A DNA stretch of 62,252 nucleotides, taken from IMG/VR virus record IMGVR_UViG_3300025913_000006, positions 1 to 62,252 of that record; one strand, 5' to 3'. Made by a program: the position numbers and the translations under genes. The notes below the pieces were generated by a model, which did no database searches, was not told where the DNA came from, and saw only the letters and a list, made by a program, of their open reading frames with translations. This DNA is from a virus. Below are positions 22,886 to 30,389 of this stretch, piece after piece. Positions within the stretch are counted from its first letter, which is position 1, and each line of letters begins with the position of its first letter.

Positions 22886-23103
22886 TCGCCGCACTTTGCT
22901 CCGCCGTCTCGTTGACGCACCTCCGAAGCAGACCATCCCGCGTCGAATATCTCTTGCATCTCATCAAGTGTCATGTGGTGCAAAACGTAGCTGTTGTCTG
23001 TGTCTTTCGGAAGTTCTCCGAGATGCTCCTTTGCGAACTTCCGAAAGTCTCGGATCTGAACCGAGTAAGGGACGAATCGAAGTTTGCGCTTAGTTGGGCT
23101 CAT
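22882..23103 (-). CDS. hypothetical protein, 73 aa
   Basis: From ATG 23103, overlapping the upstream stop as ATGA. Basic N-terminus (SPTKRKLRFVPYS), then a helical stretch (MTLDEMQEIFDAGWSASEV). Unrecognised. Confidence 0.6.
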   Translation of the reverse strand: MSPTKRKLRFVPYSVQIRDFRKFAKEHLGELPKDTDNSYVLHHMTLDEMQEIFDAGWSASEVRQRDGGAKCGE

Positions 23104-23480
23104 TTTTCCGTCCATACGACGCACCTAGACTTAACGGCCATAACGTTTTCGTAATGGAAGACTACGACAGGCCATTTTTGATAATCCTCACGGAGGGCCA
23201 TACGAACCTTTTCGAATCTTCCTCCTATGCGCTCCTTGAGCCATCCGTAGTCAATCACACATTTTGGGTCGAACTCATTAATCTGCGATCGCTTGATATA
23301 GGTGCGTCCCTTTCGGATTTCGCATTCAATGAATGATCGGGCACATCCAATGTGATACTCCCCGAAAGCGTAAGCAAATACATCACCTCGGTCAAGCCTT
23401 TTTGCGTGGCCACACCATTTACATGCGCTTTGCGCGTTGGTTAAAGTAGTTTCGACTTCTGTCTCAATCTTCCTATTCAT
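23100..23480 (-). CDS. hypothetical Cys-containing protein, 126 aa
   Basis: ATG 23480 with AGGAG about 10 nt upstream; TGCTACTAT on the minus strand near 23517-23525 is a likely extended -10, so this gene has a normal leader. CKWCGHAKR and HIGCARSFIEC form a plausible zinc site in the N-terminal half. The C-terminal half is alpha/beta. Unrecognised. Confidence 0.65.
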   Translation of the reverse strand: MNRKIETEVETTLTNAQSACKWCGHAKRLDRGDVFAYAFGEYHIGCARSFIECEIRKGRTYIKRSQINEFDPKCVIDYGWLKERIGGRFEKVRMALREDYQKWPVVVFHYENVMAVKSRCVVWTEK

Positions 23481-23582
23481 TTCCGTATTTCTCCTGCCCT
23501 CTCGTTGAGGACATGAATATAGTAGCACGTAATCAAGATGGATGCAAGCAGTTTTTCAAAAATAGGCAAAGAAAAATAGAAA

Positions 23583-23612
23583 AAGCCCCACGATCCGAAA
23601 ACCGTGAGGCTT
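23583..23612 (-). terminator. intrinsic terminator, minus strand
   Basis: A 10-bp stem with one mismatch (23583-23592 with 23603-23612), loop 10 nt. Reading on the minus strand it is followed by a T-rich run, so it ends the transcript of gene 23667-23975 and its upstream neighbours. About 185 bp (23481-23666) contains no gene. Confidence 0.7.
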
Positions 23613-23666
23613 GAGAATATTCGCTGAGGTTATGGGCTCAGGTTCAAAAGTGGTAAAATAACGAGG

Positions 23667-23975
23667 TTAGTCGCTCTTTGAAAATTCGTTCAGAATCTCC
23701 CCAATGCGCCAAGCGGCGTTGTCCTTGCACTGATCGTATCCATCCCAGTATTCGCCCTTTCCTTCGTGTGATTCGGCGTTCATGCTTACGATCAGTGCCC
23801 GTAGTTTCCGAATCAGTTCAGTCTCTGAGCGTTGGTCCCATAGACGCCAAGCTTCGTCCGATGAATTGCTATATCCGTGGATCAATGCGCAAACGTCGCA
23901 CGTGATTCGATACCAGCCGTCAACGATTCGTAGTTCGGGTTCGTGCCCGCAGAAAGGACAAGATAGATGGTTCAT
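23667..23975 (-). CDS. Lar-like zinc-ribbon protein, 102 aa
   Basis: The N-terminus SCPFCGHEPELRIVDGWYRI then CDVCALIHGYSNSSDEAWRLW matches the Lar/restriction-alleviation type zinc ribbon (CPFCG ... C-x2-C ... EA--W). In lambdoid phages Lar modulates EcoKI; many homologues are only Lar-like. The C-terminal 45 residues are an extra helical segment. A role against host restriction is possible but unproven. Confidence 0.68.
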   Translation of the reverse strand: MNHLSCPFCGHEPELRIVDGWYRITCDVCALIHGYSNSSDEAWRLWDQRSETELIRKLRALIVSMNAESHEGKGEYWDGYDQCKDNAAWRIGEILNEFSKSD

Positions 23976-24012
23976 GGTTTGGTGTCCTCAGTAAGTACAG
24001 AGAGGGAGAGGA

Positions 24013-24273
24013 TTATGGCAATCTCCAAGCTGAAGGTATATCGGCGGCGCAAGCGTACATGCAACCGTCTGCAAAGGACTTGCGATTTTGCTTTCGCTTC
24101 CAGCGCTTGTTCAGGACTGCAACATCGGGCACTCCATGATCCTCCCATGGTCCAACAACGAAATTGTAGGTCCGACGAGAGGTTAGGCAGTCGCGAACAA
24201 ATAGGCGCCCATTGACCATGACACACTCGATTTCACCTGTGCAGGTTCTATATGTAGGTTCAAAATTATTCAT
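24013..24273 (-). CDS. hypothetical protein, 86 aa
   Basis: ATG 24273 overlaps the upstream stop (ATGA). Basic C-terminal half (KRWKRKQNRKSFADGCMYAC); N-terminal beta-like segment (TGEIECVMVNGRLFVRD). Other frames here are also open but do not fit the coupling. Unrecognised. Confidence 0.6.
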   Translation of the reverse strand: MNNFEPTYRTCTGEIECVMVNGRLFVRDCLTSRRTYNFVVGPWEDHGVPDVAVLNKRWKRKQNRKSFADGCMYACAADIPSAWRLP

Positions 24274-24869
24274 TTAGTTTCCCAGTAAGGAGTAGAGAGA
24301 AGTTCTTCGATAGCGTCAGCGGCAGAGATGGAACCAGAGCGCAGGCCGTCGCAAAACACGGGATCATCGACGCTCCACTGGGTCTCTCTCAATCGGGTGG
24401 CAAGCTCTGAGAACTTACGTCTAAGGGAATCAAGTTCAGATTCAGGGGGAGCAATGGGTTCGTCTACGACATCAAAAGAGCCTCGCGCGCCTACTTTGAT
24501 TTTCTGTCCTACGAACTCGATCACATGGTAATCGGCGTTCCCTGGTCCCAAGAACAGGTCGTTGGCGGTCACGGCTCCGATTGTCAATAGGTATTTGGCA
24601 TCGTTCAAATCCTTGCAAGCGCCAGCGCGGACCATAGCGTCGGCCAATGAGGTCGAAAGAGGAATGTTCAATTCAGAAGTGGTCATTTCAGTTGGCCTTA
24701 CTGGAGCGTGCGGGGGTAAATTCGAACTTAGACATCCGATAACGCCATCAGCGTAGACATCGAAATTTATCATGGAAGCGTAAGGGGCGCAATTTTCGTC
24801 AAGGTAAATCATTGCATCTTCGCCCGAGATCGTTTGAGCGTTGGCCTTTTCGAGTTGAGTTTTGGTCAT
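24270..24869 (-). CDS. hypothetical protein, 199 aa
   Basis: First gene of its leftward unit. Start at ATG 24869 with AAAAGGAA upstream; a TTG at 24890 would put the ribosome site inside the gene. Features are an N-terminal helical segment, a Pro-rich linker (NLPPHAPVRPTEM), a central region ending KIKVGARGSFDVV and a C-terminal helical stretch (DSLRRKFSELATRLRETQW). Unrecognised. Confidence 0.65.
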   Translation of the reverse strand: MTKTQLEKANAQTISGEDAMIYLDENCAPYASMINFDVYADGVIGCLSSNLPPHAPVRPTEMTTSELNIPLSTSLADAMVRAGACKDLNDAKYLLTIGAVTANDLFLGPGNADYHVIEFVGQKIKVGARGSFDVVDEPIAPPESELDSLRRKFSELATRLRETQWSVDDPVFCDGLRSGSISAADAIEELLSTPYWETK

Positions 24870-24891
24870 TTTGGGGTTCCTTTTAGACAAT

Positions 24892-24906
24892 CTGGTACTG
24901 TGCCAG
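24892..24906. promoter_or_regulatory. 15-bp dyad upstream of gene 24869
   Basis: CTGGTACTGTGCCAG is a near-perfect palindrome just downstream of a minus-strand TAACCT box (24909-24914), in the position expected for an operator or a leader hairpin. The LexA-like and XRE proteins are candidate binders; nothing shows which. Confidence 0.3.
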
Positions 24907-24976
24907 TTAGGTTAAGTTAGGTATCACGCTTCGCGTGCAAGGCGAAAGCAAAGTTCTATACCGATCGTTCGGGAAA

Positions 24977-25186
24977 TTAGCCGATTGACTTAGCCAGAGC
25001 CTCCGCTGCAGCCTTCATCGTCTTGTACTTGATGTCTCTCGACCCAGTGATAAACCACCAGCCCTGAGAGCGTCCACGCTTTGTGTAGAAGCATCCAGTC
25101 CATTCGACGGTTCCGATTTCCACGCCATCCAGAAACACAGGATTCGGTGCGCATTCAGCGGTTCGCTTTACAGTCACGTTGCTCAT
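24977..25186 (-). CDS. hypothetical protein, 69 aa
   Basis: Start ATG 25186 is chosen from an open frame extending to 25360, because TATGAT lies 10 nt upstream and the longer frame would collide with the divergent promoter of gene 25298. Basic, beta-rich N-terminus (FLDGVEIGTVEWTGCFYTKR) and an Ala/Lys helix at the end. Unrecognised. Confidence 0.6.
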   Translation of the reverse strand: MSNVTVKRTAECAPNPVFLDGVEIGTVEWTGCFYTKRGRSQGWWFITGSRDIKYKTMKAAAEALAKSIG

Positions 25187-25196
25187 CACGTCCACC

Positions 25197-25202
25197 ATCA
25201 TA
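25197..25202 (-). promoter_or_regulatory. -10 box TATGAT of gene 25186
   Basis: TATGAT on the minus strand ends 10 nt before ATG 25186, leaving at most a 3-nt leader. GGTGG in between is a weak alternative ribosome site. Confidence 0.4.
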
Positions 25203-25261
25203 CGCGACCCATCGAAGAAAAGCAACCCTCTGAGAGATATTCCTAAAATATCCCGTAGATA

Positions 25262-25290
25262 TTGCAAGGACTGCGGAAACGTGGTAGAAT
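25262..25290 (+). promoter_or_regulatory. promoter of leaderless gene 25298
   Basis: TTGCAA (25262-25267), a 17-nt spacer, and TAGAAT (25285-25290) with an extended TG. The -10 ends exactly 7 nt before ATG 25298, so the mRNA should begin at the start codon. Confidence 0.7.
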
Positions 25291-25297
25291 TGGTGTG

Positions 25298-25780
25298 ATG
25301 GGAACAAGAGGATCTTTCGGTTTTCGGCACAACGAGCAAGACGTACTTGCCTACAACCATTTTGATAGCTACCCAGACGGTCTAGGACTTGACGTGCTGG
25401 CTTTCGCGGTGAAGTACGCAAACCAGCTACCGAAGCTACGCGAATTGGTTGTAGCGCTCCAAGTGGTAAGTCTGGATATGACGCCGACGCCTGAGCAGAT
25501 CGTAAAATGTGCGCCGTACACAAATCTGGGAGTAAGCCGCCAAAGCACTGACGACTGGTATTGCTTGCTTCGGGAGTGCCAGGGCGATTTAGACAAAACC
25601 CTGGAATCAGGATTCGTCTTGGAATGCCTAGATAGGGGCGAATATTCGTACATTTTGAACCTAGATGACGCCACATTCGAGGCTTACGACGGCGACGAAA
25701 AGCGCGGATCTTGGCCGCTAACCGCTCTGCCTGACGGAAAAGAATTCATGGCGGCATTTAGCTCTGAGGACGACGAATGA
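25298..25780 (+). CDS. conserved phage protein (MGTRG...NHFDSYPDG family), 160 aa
   Basis: Leaderless ATG 25298, 36 nt inside the open frame. The N-terminus MGTRGSFGFRHNEQD and YNHFDSYPDGLG are hallmarks of a phage-encoded family found in many phages without known function. The C-terminal part has EYSYILNLDDATFEAYDG. A TTG at 25262 coincides with the -35 box and is unlikely to be a start. Coupled to the next gene by ATGA. Confidence 0.75.
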   Translation: MGTRGSFGFRHNEQDVLAYNHFDSYPDGLGLDVLAFAVKYANQLPKLRELVVALQVVSLDMTPTPEQIVKCAPYTNLGVSRQSTDDWYCLLRECQGDLDKTLESGFVLECLDRGEYSYILNLDDATFEAYDGDEKRGSWPLTALPDGKEFMAAFSSEDDE

Positions 25781-26013
25781 GCCAACCCGAAAAGCGATCC
25801 AAAGAACCCAAAACCTCGTCCCTCAAACTCAACTTGAGCCCATCGGACCATGACAGATGGGCGCGCGCTGCCAGAGTGGCAAATATGCCTCTGAATACGT
25901 ACATTCGGAAGGCAACTGAAGAGTTAATTGCGATGGATGAGGCACGAAAGAAGCGCCGCGAGATGCTAGAAGCCGTCCAAGTCGAATACTTCGACACACT
26001 CAGAGAATCGTAA
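25777..26013 (+). CDS. ribbon-helix-helix-like protein, 78 aa
   Basis: SSLKLNLSPSDHDRWARAAR followed by NMPLNTYIRKATEELIAMDE is a typical Arc/MetJ-type strand-helix-helix arrangement. ATGA overlap with the preceding gene. It may repress the promoters at 25262 or 26039, which flank this unit. Confidence 0.65.
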   Translation: MSQPEKRSKEPKTSSLKLNLSPSDHDRWARAARVANMPLNTYIRKATEELIAMDEARKKRREMLEAVQVEYFDTLRES

Positions 26014-26038
26014 ATAGGTTCACTTGATTATATCTGGG

Positions 26039-26044
26039 TAGAAT
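26039..26044 (+). promoter_or_regulatory. -10 box TAGAAT of leaderless gene 26052
   Basis: TAGAAT ends 7 nt before GTG 26052, the same hexamer and spacing as at gene 25298. No convincing -35 at the 17-nt position. Confidence 0.5.
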
Positions 26045-26051
26045 AGAATGC

Positions 26052-26231
26052 GTGAGGAAGAGCCACGGAGGCAAAAGAAAGGGTGCCGGGGCGCCGAGAA
26101 AAGACCCAGGTGGCAGTAAGAGGGAAGAGTTCAGCTACTTCCTCACAAAAGAAGAGGACAGGAAGCTGCGGGAGATCGTGAAGGAAATGCGGAAGGCAGG
26201 AGAAAGTGGGAACGATGAGTTTATTGGGTGA
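26052..26231 (+). CDS. small basic protein with GGKRKGAGAPRK motif, 59 aa
   Basis: Starts at GTG 26052. The N-terminus GGKRKGAGAPRKDPGG is the AT-hook-like phage motif also present in gene 22577. A helical segment follows (YFLTKEEDRKLREIVKEM). Leaderless by promoter position; no ribosome site. Confidence 0.65.
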   Translation: MRKSHGGKRKGAGAPRKDPGGSKREEFSYFLTKEEDRKLREIVKEMRKAGESGNDEFIG

Positions 26232-26237
26232 TGAGAG

Positions 26238-26540
26238 ATGAGCGCAGACAACTGGGCAAGATGCCCACGATGCGACGACCGTGCAGTCAAGGCGCACAAA
26301 GAAGCAATGGACGTGATTCGAGCCAAGTACGGCAAAGTGAGCGCCGACGAGTGGGACAAGCTACGAGCTACGATCACCGAGAAGCATGGCGCGGACACCG
26401 AGACGTTTCGCGAGGACTACGAGGTCGGAATATGGGGCGGGAAATTCAATGTCACGTATCGCGGGCATTGTTCGGTTTGTGGCCTTAAGCATGAATTCGA
26501 CCGGAGCGAACCGATCACTGGATACGAGGTGCCAGCGTGA
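26238..26540 (+). CDS. two-CxxC zinc protein, 100 aa
   Basis: ARCPRCDDRAVKAH near the N-terminus and GHCSVCGLKHEF near the C-terminus form a split zinc ribbon around a helical insert (KYGKVSADEWDKLRATITEK). Common phage layout, function unknown. Confidence 0.65.
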   Translation: MSADNWARCPRCDDRAVKAHKEAMDVIRAKYGKVSADEWDKLRATITEKHGADTETFREDYEVGIWGGKFNVTYRGHCSVCGLKHEFDRSEPITGYEVPA

Positions 26541-26590
26541 CCAACCCCAACGAGTCAAGCCCTGTAGGGTGTACGGTGTGGGTGCCATGA
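26537..26590 (+). CDS. possible 17-aa coupled peptide
   Basis: GTG 26537 overlaps the preceding stop and its TGA overlaps ATG 26587, so it bridges two genes by 4-nt overlaps at both ends. The peptide (MTNPNESSPVGCTVWVP) may only carry ribosomes to the next start. Confidence 0.3.
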   Translation: MTNPNESSPVGCTVWVP

Positions 26591-26847
26591 CCAAGAGGAG
26601 AAATAAGTTCAACATCGGCGACACCGTTTATCTGGTTGAGCCTTACGCGCTTGATGTACATTCGGTTGAACCAAAGAAATTCATACCCGCTGGATGGCCG
26701 TGCGAGGTTTTATACCTCCCTGACTACAAACAAGATGAAACTGTGCCAGATAGATTAGCTCCGGGCGCAGACTGCTATGTGGTGATGCCAGACGGCGGCA
26801 AGTTCGAAGAGGACAAGTTATTTCTACCAGAGGGATTTTTCCAATGA
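26587..26847 (+). CDS. hypothetical protein, 86 aa
   Basis: Starts at ATG 26587 (MTKRRNKFNIGDTVYLVEPY). Beta-rich with a KFxxGDxV-type opening, similar in outline to SH3-like/KOW barrels, and DCYVVMPDGGKFEEDKLFL at the end. ATGA coupling downstream. Confidence 0.6.
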   Translation: MTKRRNKFNIGDTVYLVEPYALDVHSVEPKKFIPAGWPCEVLYLPDYKQDETVPDRLAPGADCYVVMPDGGKFEEDKLFLPEGFFQ

Positions 26848-27017
26848 CCCCAATCATCGTAACGGAGATACTGGAAGTAGGACGGGATATTTTGGTTGAC
26901 GCGTGGCAGGTTAACAAGATGTTTTCGGACGCAATGTACAAAGCTTCTTTGGGGCAGTGCGATTACCCTAATAGAAGGGGATCGAGGGTGACCGTAACAG
27001 TAGAGGTATTGGAATGA
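26844..27017 (+). CDS. hypothetical protein, 57 aa
   Basis: Set by ATGA overlaps at both ends (26844, 27014). N-terminal strand/helix (MTPIIVTEILEVGRDILVDAW) and a basic beta-like end (RRGSRVTVTVEVLE). The end resembles the C-terminus of the next gene (GKIVIEVTARWEE). Unrecognised. Confidence 0.55.
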   Translation: MTPIIVTEILEVGRDILVDAWQVNKMFSDAMYKASLGQCDYPNRRGSRVTVTVEVLE

Positions 27018-27196
27018 CCGGAAACGAAGCAACCGTAACCAGAGAATTCAACTTGCCGCACGAGTGGAACTACGAACCGCTATACGAGTTCGCGCATAAC
27101 GTAGCAGGTGAGTCAATCGTAAACCTCCTAGAAAAGGTAGGTAGACCAACATCAGGAAAGATCGTCATTGAAGTGACGGCAAGGTGGGAAGAGTGA
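27014..27196 (+). CDS. hypothetical protein, 60 aa
   Basis: ATG 27014 (ATGA) to GTGA overlap at 27193. Helical N-terminal half (YEPLYEFAHNVAGESIVNLL), short beta C-terminus. Unrecognised. Confidence 0.6.
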   Translation: MTGNEATVTREFNLPHEWNYEPLYEFAHNVAGESIVNLLEKVGRPTSGKIVIEVTARWEE

Positions 27197-27543
27197 ACGA
27201 GTTAGAGAAAGCTTTCAAGGAAATCGTTACGGGCATGTATGAGACATGGCAGGATCGAAGCCCGCGCGACGAATGGATTGAAGACTACTGGCAGACATTC
27301 GTCCAAAAAGCTGGCATCGCATCGCCTGCCCATATGGAACCTCCAAAGTGGACACAAGAGAAACCAGTTGAGGTGGGGCTCTACAGAAATTGGTCTGAAC
27401 GGGGAGGTTTTGCTGGCGCGTACTTTGAGGTGGGAAGGTCAGGACAATTGGAGGACATGGGAGGATTCGGCGCCAATCATTATCCGCCTAATCTTTGGTG
27501 GCTCCGAATCGAAGACGTAGCCCCTCCAGAGGTTGGATCATGA
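27193..27543 (+). CDS. member of the local paralogous family, 116 aa
   Basis: GTG 27193. NELEKAFKEIVTGMYETWQD, then EKPVEVGLYRNWSERGG and LWWLRIEDVAPPE: the same order of helix, 'xPxEVGLY' strand and closing WLRIE as in genes 21361 and 27540. Function unknown. Confidence 0.65.
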   Translation: MNELEKAFKEIVTGMYETWQDRSPRDEWIEDYWQTFVQKAGIASPAHMEPPKWTQEKPVEVGLYRNWSERGGFAGAYFEVGRSGQLEDMGGFGANHYPPNLWWLRIEDVAPPEVGS

Positions 27544-27863
27544 CTAAGATAGAACAGGCGTTTGCGCACGGCTATGATCTCGGCCGCTTCGATGGACAGA
27601 TGGGATCGGAGCGCAATTGCACAATAACGCCGTTTATCGAATCACTCAAAGGCGAGTGGTCCCAAGTTCCTCCTACTGAAGAGGGATGGTATTGGTATCG
27701 ACATTTGCTGGACCGCGAAACAATCATGGTTCGACTTCGATTCCATCCAAAAGGTCACTTGGAAGATTCAGATGGCATCACCCTCGGTGAGCACTGCGAC
27801 ACAAGCCCTGGTCTCCCGTGGTGGCAACGCATAGAAGAACCAGAGCCACCGAGGGAAGGATGA
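27540..27863 (+). CDS. member of the local paralogous family, 107 aa
   Basis: ATG 27540 (ATGA). TKIEQAFAHGYDLGRFDG, then VPPTEEGWYWYRHLLDRE and LPWWQRIEEPEPP. Adjacent to its presumed paralogue 27193; tandem duplication followed by divergence is the simplest explanation. Confidence 0.65.
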   Translation: MTKIEQAFAHGYDLGRFDGQMGSERNCTITPFIESLKGEWSQVPPTEEGWYWYRHLLDRETIMVRLRFHPKGHLEDSDGITLGEHCDTSPGLPWWQRIEEPEPPREG

Positions 27864-28192
27864 TCGAGGAAAAAGTAAACGACCTTCAGCAACTCATGAA
27901 GGAAATCTTTGAGGTCGGACACATGGCAGTTGAGCCCAAGATAGAACGCAAGGTCAACAAGCTAGTCAGCCGAGCGGCAAAGGAAGCAAAACGAGGAAGA
28001 TGCGCCACCTCGATTGCGTGCATGACCAAGGATGCCGGGTTTATCAAGGAACAAGCGGAACGCTTGGGGTTCCACTGTAAGGTTCGAACAAGTCTAGTAT
28101 TCGATATGTTCTCGGTTGTTTATGTCTGGGGATGGAGTAAGACTGTGTTCACGCATCCTTGGATTTACGGCTACGATCAGGAGGTAAGTTAA
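27860..28192 (+). CDS. hypothetical protein, 110 aa
   Basis: ATG 27860 (ATGA). N-terminal amphipathic helix (EKVNDLQQLMKEIFEVGHM), a central basic segment (KLVSRAAKEAKRGR) and a beta-rich C-terminus (FDMFSVVYVWGWSKTVFTH). Unrecognised. Confidence 0.6.
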   Translation: MIEEKVNDLQQLMKEIFEVGHMAVEPKIERKVNKLVSRAAKEAKRGRCATSIACMTKDAGFIKEQAERLGFHCKVRTSLVFDMFSVVYVWGWSKTVFTHPWIYGYDQEVS

Positions 28193-28195
28193 ACC

Positions 28196-28822
28196 ATGTC
28201 CAACCCAAATGGCGCTGACACGCCGTACAGTGTCCTCGGCAAAATCCACGATTTCAAATCGAAGGGGATCACGAATCTGATTCGCTACATTTCCCCCAAC
28301 TCGTCCACCTTCCCGAACAAGTGCTTAACTGGCGAGGAAATCGCGGCGATCCACTCGGTAGAGGGAATGAAGATCGGCATGGTTTGGGAGACAATGGGCG
28401 ATCACGTCGGGTTCTTTTCGGCTCAGCAGGGACAATCGGACGCATCTAAGGTCCTCGCGTTCCTGAAGGCGCACAATGTTCCGAATTTCGACACGCAGAA
28501 CAATCCCCTGGGGATCTTCTTCGCGGTTGACTTCGATGCTTCGGAGGATGACGTAAACGGTCCAATCATGGAATACTTCACGGTCGTACACAATGCCCTA
28601 AGAGCGGCGGGATACTTGACGGGGGTCTATGGATCGGGATACGTAACGAATGCCATCGTGAGCGCCGGATACGCCCACTACGCATGGGTTGCGCAATCGA
28701 CCGGATGGAGTGGATACGCGGCAGGAAAGGCCCTCGCGGACATCATTCAAGGCCCAACGCAGAACATCTGCGGCATTGATTGCGATACCAACGTGGTCGT
28801 GAATGAGAAGTGTTTATGGTGA
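28196..28822 (+). CDS. DUF1906 (Rv2525c-like) glycoside-hydrolase-like protein, candidate endolysin
   Basis: A 208-aa single-domain protein; GGAGG lies about 11 nt upstream of ATG 28196. ITNLIRYISPNSSTFPNKCL, LGIFFAVDFDASEDDV, GYLTGVYGSGYV and YAWVAQSTGWSGY follow the TIM-barrel DUF1906 family, related to GH25 lysozymes. The acidic VDFDAS strand end corresponds to the putative catalytic site. Small membrane proteins follow at 29448-31582, so this is the best candidate lysin. No signal peptide, so a holin would be required. A virion-associated role remains possible. Confidence 0.8.
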   Translation: MSNPNGADTPYSVLGKIHDFKSKGITNLIRYISPNSSTFPNKCLTGEEIAAIHSVEGMKIGMVWETMGDHVGFFSAQQGQSDASKVLAFLKAHNVPNFDTQNNPLGIFFAVDFDASEDDVNGPIMEYFTVVHNALRAAGYLTGVYGSGYVTNAIVSAGYAHYAWVAQSTGWSGYAAGKALADIIQGPTQNICGIDCDTNVVVNEKCLW

Positions 28823-28862
28823 TTTTTAGGTTCAATCTGGAAAGTCCAAGGGGCAGAAAAAC

Positions 28863-29036
28863 TTGACCTTCCCTCCCAAAAAAGTGAAGCACCTCAGCGT
28901 AAGGATGACCGAAAAGGACTACCGAAGAATCATGCGTTTAGCTGAGAGTGAGGGCAAGTCTATTTCAAGCTGGGTTGAGTCGGAGTTGGGGAAGGTTATT
29001 GCGGGGAAGACTGAAGATAAATGGAAACAGACCTAG
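28863..29036 (+). CDS. ribbon-helix-helix-like small protein, 57 aa
   Basis: TTG 28863 with AAGGGG about 9 nt upstream. VKHLSVRMTEKDYRRIMRLA followed by GKSISSWVESELGKVI is a strong strand-helix-helix match to Arc-type DNA-binding proteins. Its end overlaps the next gene's start by 16 nt. Likely a local regulator at the lysis region. Confidence 0.65.
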   Translation: MTFPPKKVKHLSVRMTEKDYRRIMRLAESEGKSISSWVESELGKVIAGKTEDKWKQT

Positions 29037-29383
29037 AGAAATTTGAACGCACAATGCGAGGGTGGCTCAAAGACAACCCTGGACACAAGTCGCGCCACGA
29101 ATACGACACGCCGAGTTCTCGCGAGTTGATAGCGATGGGAGAAGTTGTTGTCCCGTGGTTGCTCGACTATGCCCGTGTCGGAAACTCGTGGCTCGCGTTC
29201 TATGCGATAGACCAGATTGCGGGTGGACCGACTATAGAAGAGGAAATGCGCGGTAGGCTAGAGATTATTCTCGACGCGTTCCTATCGTGGGGCGAAGAAA
29301 AGGGATACGGGTTTTGGCCTCAGCATCGCCACGAGCAAGCACTGCGAAACGAAGCCGCAGAGAAGGCGGCAATCGTATATTAA
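29021..29383 (+). CDS. hypothetical protein, 120 aa
   Basis: Largely helical; MRGWLKDNPGHKSRHEYDTP, then VVVPWLLDYARVGNSWLAFY and a C-terminal helix. The repeating helical pattern is reminiscent of HEAT-like pairs, but no family can be assigned. Confidence 0.6.
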   Translation: METDLEKFERTMRGWLKDNPGHKSRHEYDTPSSRELIAMGEVVVPWLLDYARVGNSWLAFYAIDQIAGGPTIEEEMRGRLEIILDAFLSWGEEKGYGFWPQHRHEQALRNEAAEKAAIVY

Positions 29384-29447
29384 CTCACGGATCGCCCGCA
29401 ATCTTTGACAAAATCCCCACGGATGGTCTACGGTCAGTCTAAGAGCC

Positions 29448-29588
29448 ATGATAAGCGAAAAAGCTGAACGCATCACATCAACGCATTGGAAGTGCGAGAG
29501 ACGCCAAGAATCGTTGTTGAGAATCCATTGCGTGGGTGGTATCGTAGTCCTAAGCCTGATTACTCTGGCTTTGGTCCTAATGCAATGA
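29448..29588 (+). CDS. single-pass membrane protein, 46 aa
   Basis: ATG 29448 to an ATGA overlap at 29585. Polar/basic N-terminal 27 residues then one hydrophobic helix (GGIVVLSLITLALVLM) at the extreme C-terminus. In the lysis region; could be a small holin or spanin component. TTGACA at 29406-29411 may belong to a promoter for this unit. Confidence 0.55.
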   Translation: MISEKAERITSTHWKCERRQESLLRIHCVGGIVVLSLITLALVLMQ

Positions 29589-29845
29589 ACAGATGGTCAG
29601 ACAGATTGCTTGCCCTTGCCGTGGTTCTAATGCTGATGACTGCTGTCGGAATGGGCGTCAGCACGTCACAGAAATCAAAGCTCGAAACGCGCGTTGAGCT
29701 TATCGAAGCGAACGCCAAACTTTATAAGGCCCATGATGACGAAACCGTAGCGGCCAAGAAGCAGTTTGAAGCTATGATGAGTGATACAAGGAAGCTGCTC
29801 GGGCAGATTGAAGATGTCCTCGGCCTTGCGAAAGGAGCAAAATAA
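29585..29845 (+). CDS. membrane-anchored coiled-coil protein, 86 aa (spanin-like candidate)
   Basis: ATG 29585 in an ATGA overlap; the frame is open from 29486 but the coupled start is preferred. After NRWSD an N-terminal transmembrane helix (LLALAVVLMLMTAVGMGV) leads into a long charged helix (KSKLETRVELIEANAKLYKA ... DTRKLLGQIEDVLGLAKG). This layout suits an inner-membrane spanin subunit or accessory lysis protein. Confidence 0.6.
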   Translation: MNRWSDRLLALAVVLMLMTAVGMGVSTSQKSKLETRVELIEANAKLYKAHDDETVAAKKQFEAMMSDTRKLLGQIEDVLGLAKGAK

Positions 29846-30024
29846 TGCCTGTTTCAATCACATCAGACGACTGGTCAACTCTTGCCGCTCAGATGACAGA
29901 GGGAGGATATACGATTGACGGGCCTACGCTCGCATCTTCTGGGTTCATGTCCAACCCTCCAACTGCCCTTCAGATTGCTCTAGTGAAGGCACTGGTAGCT
30001 GCATGGAAGGCAAAAAACCCGTAA
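29845..30024 (+). CDS. hypothetical protein, 59 aa
   Basis: ATG 29845 overlaps the preceding stop (TAATG) with GGAG upstream. Ser/Thr/Ala-rich, no membrane segment. Unrecognised. Confidence 0.6.
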   Translation: MPVSITSDDWSTLAAQMTEGGYTIDGPTLASSGFMSNPPTALQIALVKALVAAWKAKNP

Positions 30025-30035
30025 GGTCATCGTCA

Positions 30036-30389
30036 ATGGATGCCCTGTTCAAAAAGATCAAGGAGTCTGGCATAGGATGGGCGCTCGTCCTTGTATTTTT
30101 TGCCGCGTACAACCTTGGGTCTGTCCTATCGGGATTTTCTAACCGGCAGGACAAGACGGATGCGAACACTGCGTTGAATGCCAAGGCAATCGCGGACGCA
30201 AACGCAGCTTCAGCCAAGGCCACAGAAGCCCAGACCAAAGCCCTTGAATCGTTGACTGGTCAGTTCACGAGCTTTCAAAAAGATTTCGCCGCGAACACAT
30301 TAGACCAAGCGAAGCAACTCGTTTATTTGAGAGACAAGGCCAACGAGTTCAGCCAAAGGCTCGACCGTATAGAGCAATCCAAGAAATGA
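30036..30389 (+). CDS. membrane-anchored Ala-rich coiled-coil protein, 117 aa
   Basis: ATG 30036 has AAGG upstream; ATG 30003 would overlap the previous gene by 22 nt. One N-terminal membrane helix (GWALVLVFFAAYNLGSVLSG) and a long periplasmic-type helix with Ala/Lys repeats (ADANAASAKATEAQTKALES). A second spanin-like or structural anchor in this region. Confidence 0.6.
   Translation: MDALFKKIKESGIGWALVLVFFAAYNLGSVLSGFSNRQDKTDANTALNAKAIADANAASAKATEAQTKALESLTGQFTSFQKDFAANTLDQAKQLVYLRDKANEFSQRLDRIEQSKK

Noticed and set aside
28820-28845. Similarity of the sequence around TTTTTAGGTTCAAT to the one at 17735-17757
   Set aside because: About 20 of 24 positions agree, but one copy lies within the iteron region and the other after the lysin gene with no shared context; too short to call a repeat.
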